DNA from: Bacillota bacterium
GTDB taxonomy: Bacteria; Bacillota; Clostridia; Oscillospirales; Ethanoligenentaceae
Length of the DNA: 13,447 nucleotides
NCBI GenBank assembly: GCA_023391835.1
Contig: JAEWAE010000075.1
Span: forward strand, 1 to 13,447
Reading direction: 5' to 3'
Shown in pieces: positions 12,680 to 13,447 of the stretch; position 1 is the first letter of the stretch, and every line of letters starts with the position of its first letter. The notes beneath the pieces are model-generated. The model made no database searches, had not been told where the DNA came from, and saw only the letters and a list, made by a program, of their open reading frames with translations. The position numbers and the translations under genes were made by a program.

Positions 12680-13447
12680 TCCGCATTGCGGGCCGGCCCG
12701 CCGATATTCAGGCCCTGGCCGCCGGGCTGCCCCCCGGCGGCACCGAGAGCGTGACTCTGGCGGCCATGGCGGCCGGGCAGACCGTGTACGACTACAGGGA
12801 GCCGGAGGAGCTGCTCTTCGAGCTCTCGCTGCGGGCGGCCACAGTGCAAGCCGCGCTGGAGCTCGAGCAGTCGGGCATGGGGTTTGCCGTGTTCCGCCGC
12901 TCGCGGTGCAACCCGGCGTTCTGGCGGCGCACCCCCCAGGGCGGCTTCGTGCTGCTGCCGGGCGTCCGCCCCTCCGCAGCCATCCTCGACATATTTGAAA
13001 ACGGGCAGGCCTACGCGACCGAGTGCGCCACCGCCATCGTCATTATTTTTTACCGGGCAATGCTGTATGTGTTCCCGGCGCCGCTGTTCGACCGGGTCTT
13101 CCCATCCATCACACTGCTCAACTGGCGCAACGTGGACCCGCTTTTCCGCGGCGTGGGGCGTATGAGCCCGGAAAAGGAATTTCTGCCCGGCGACCGGCGC
13201 TATTTCGTCAACCCCGACGTCAACCCCGAAACGCCCCAGTGGCGGGGGGAAAACGTCATCCAACTGCGGAACGATCTGTTTTTCGGCCACGGCATCGGCG
13301 TGGGCAGCTCCGCGGCCCTCATCCGCGAGCTCAACCGCAACCGGGCCCCCGGCTCCCAGCAAACGGCCTCCCTGCTGCCCGAAGCCGGCCGGCCGGATTA
13401 CCGTCGGCGTTATTCGCTGCGGCAGGGATACAATGGCGGTACATGCG
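12676..13447 (+). CDS. tgl: Protein-glutamine gamma-glutamyltransferase (spore coat transglutaminase), 3' partial
   Basis: The first 257 codons of a bacterial spore transglutaminase, which links Gln and Lys side chains of coat proteins into epsilon-(gamma-glutamyl)lysine bonds late in sporulation. The pattern is that of B. subtilis Tgl: NPAFWRRTPQGGF (about 79-91), the active-site segment AYATECATAIVII with Glu116 and Cys117, NWRNVDPLF, YFVNPDVNPETPQWRGENVI (about 176-195), and GHGIGVG with His205. These correspond to Glu115, Cys116 and His200 of the B. subtilis enzyme as I recall it. The sequence already exceeds the 245 residues of that protein, with an Arg-rich tail still open at the window edge. 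The start ATG at 12676 overlaps the preceding stop by ATGA, and GGCAGGAGGC supplies the ribosome site. It is presumably expressed in the mother cell. Confidence 0.93.
   Translation, partial: MIRIAGRPADIQALAAGLPPGGTESVTLAAMAAGQTVYDYREPEELLFELSLRAATVQAALELEQSGMGFAVFRRSRCNPAFWRRTPQGGFVLLPGVRPSAAILDIFENGQAYATECATAIVIIFYRAMLYVFPAPLFDRVFPSITLLNWRNVDPLFRGVGRMSPEKEFLPGDRRYFVNPDVNPETPQWRGENVIQLRNDLFFGHGIGVGSSAALIRELNRNRAPGSQQTASLLPEAGRPDYRRRYSLRQGYNGGTC

Overview
The window is GC-rich with a strong GC bias at third codon positions. It carries a spore-coat transglutaminase gene (tgl, family of Bacillus subtilis Tgl), Gram-positive style ribosome binding sites, and regulator and hydrolase types common in Bacillota. 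I infer a spore-forming, high-GC Clostridia member (Oscillospiraceae-like). Species cannot be read from the sequence alone.

Layout. (1) 41-3758, minus strand: an autoregulated ABC-export operon in the order TetR regulator, ABC ATPase, two paralogous ABC-2 permeases, GNAT acetyltransferase. A near-consensus promoter is overlapped by two copies of a 13-bp palindromic operator. (2) 3778-6656: a divergent pair, an ArsR-type winged-helix regulator with a large non-HTH C-terminal domain (minus) and a family 2 glycoside hydrolase (plus). The 206-bp space between them holds two back-to-back consensus promoters, each with a copy of TATAGGTTA, the likely ArsR-type operator. (3) 6657-7454: a hydrolase 3' region with a terminator-like hairpin, a small unassigned ORF, and a hairpin-rich leader with three GNRA tetraloops before an SDR oxidoreductase. 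(4) 7455-8816: the SDR gene, convergent with a small Smr-domain gene, then a near-perfect terminator hairpin. (5) 8889-11330, minus strand: an AraC-type regulator with an appended C-terminal domain, preceded by an orphan B12-binding/radical SAM enzyme. (6) 11678-13447, plus strand: an uncharacterised 333-aa protein overlapping tgl by ATGA. tgl runs off the end of the window.

How the parts work together. The first operon looks like a ligand-induced efflux unit of the bacitracin/peptide-export type. The second is a sugar-responsive regulator with its hydrolase. The last is a translationally coupled pair probably used in spore coat cross-linking. The most useful leads are the exactly placed operators, the structured SDR leader, and the unknown gene coupled to tgl. 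No CRISPR array, tRNA, rRNA, IS element or phage gene was seen.
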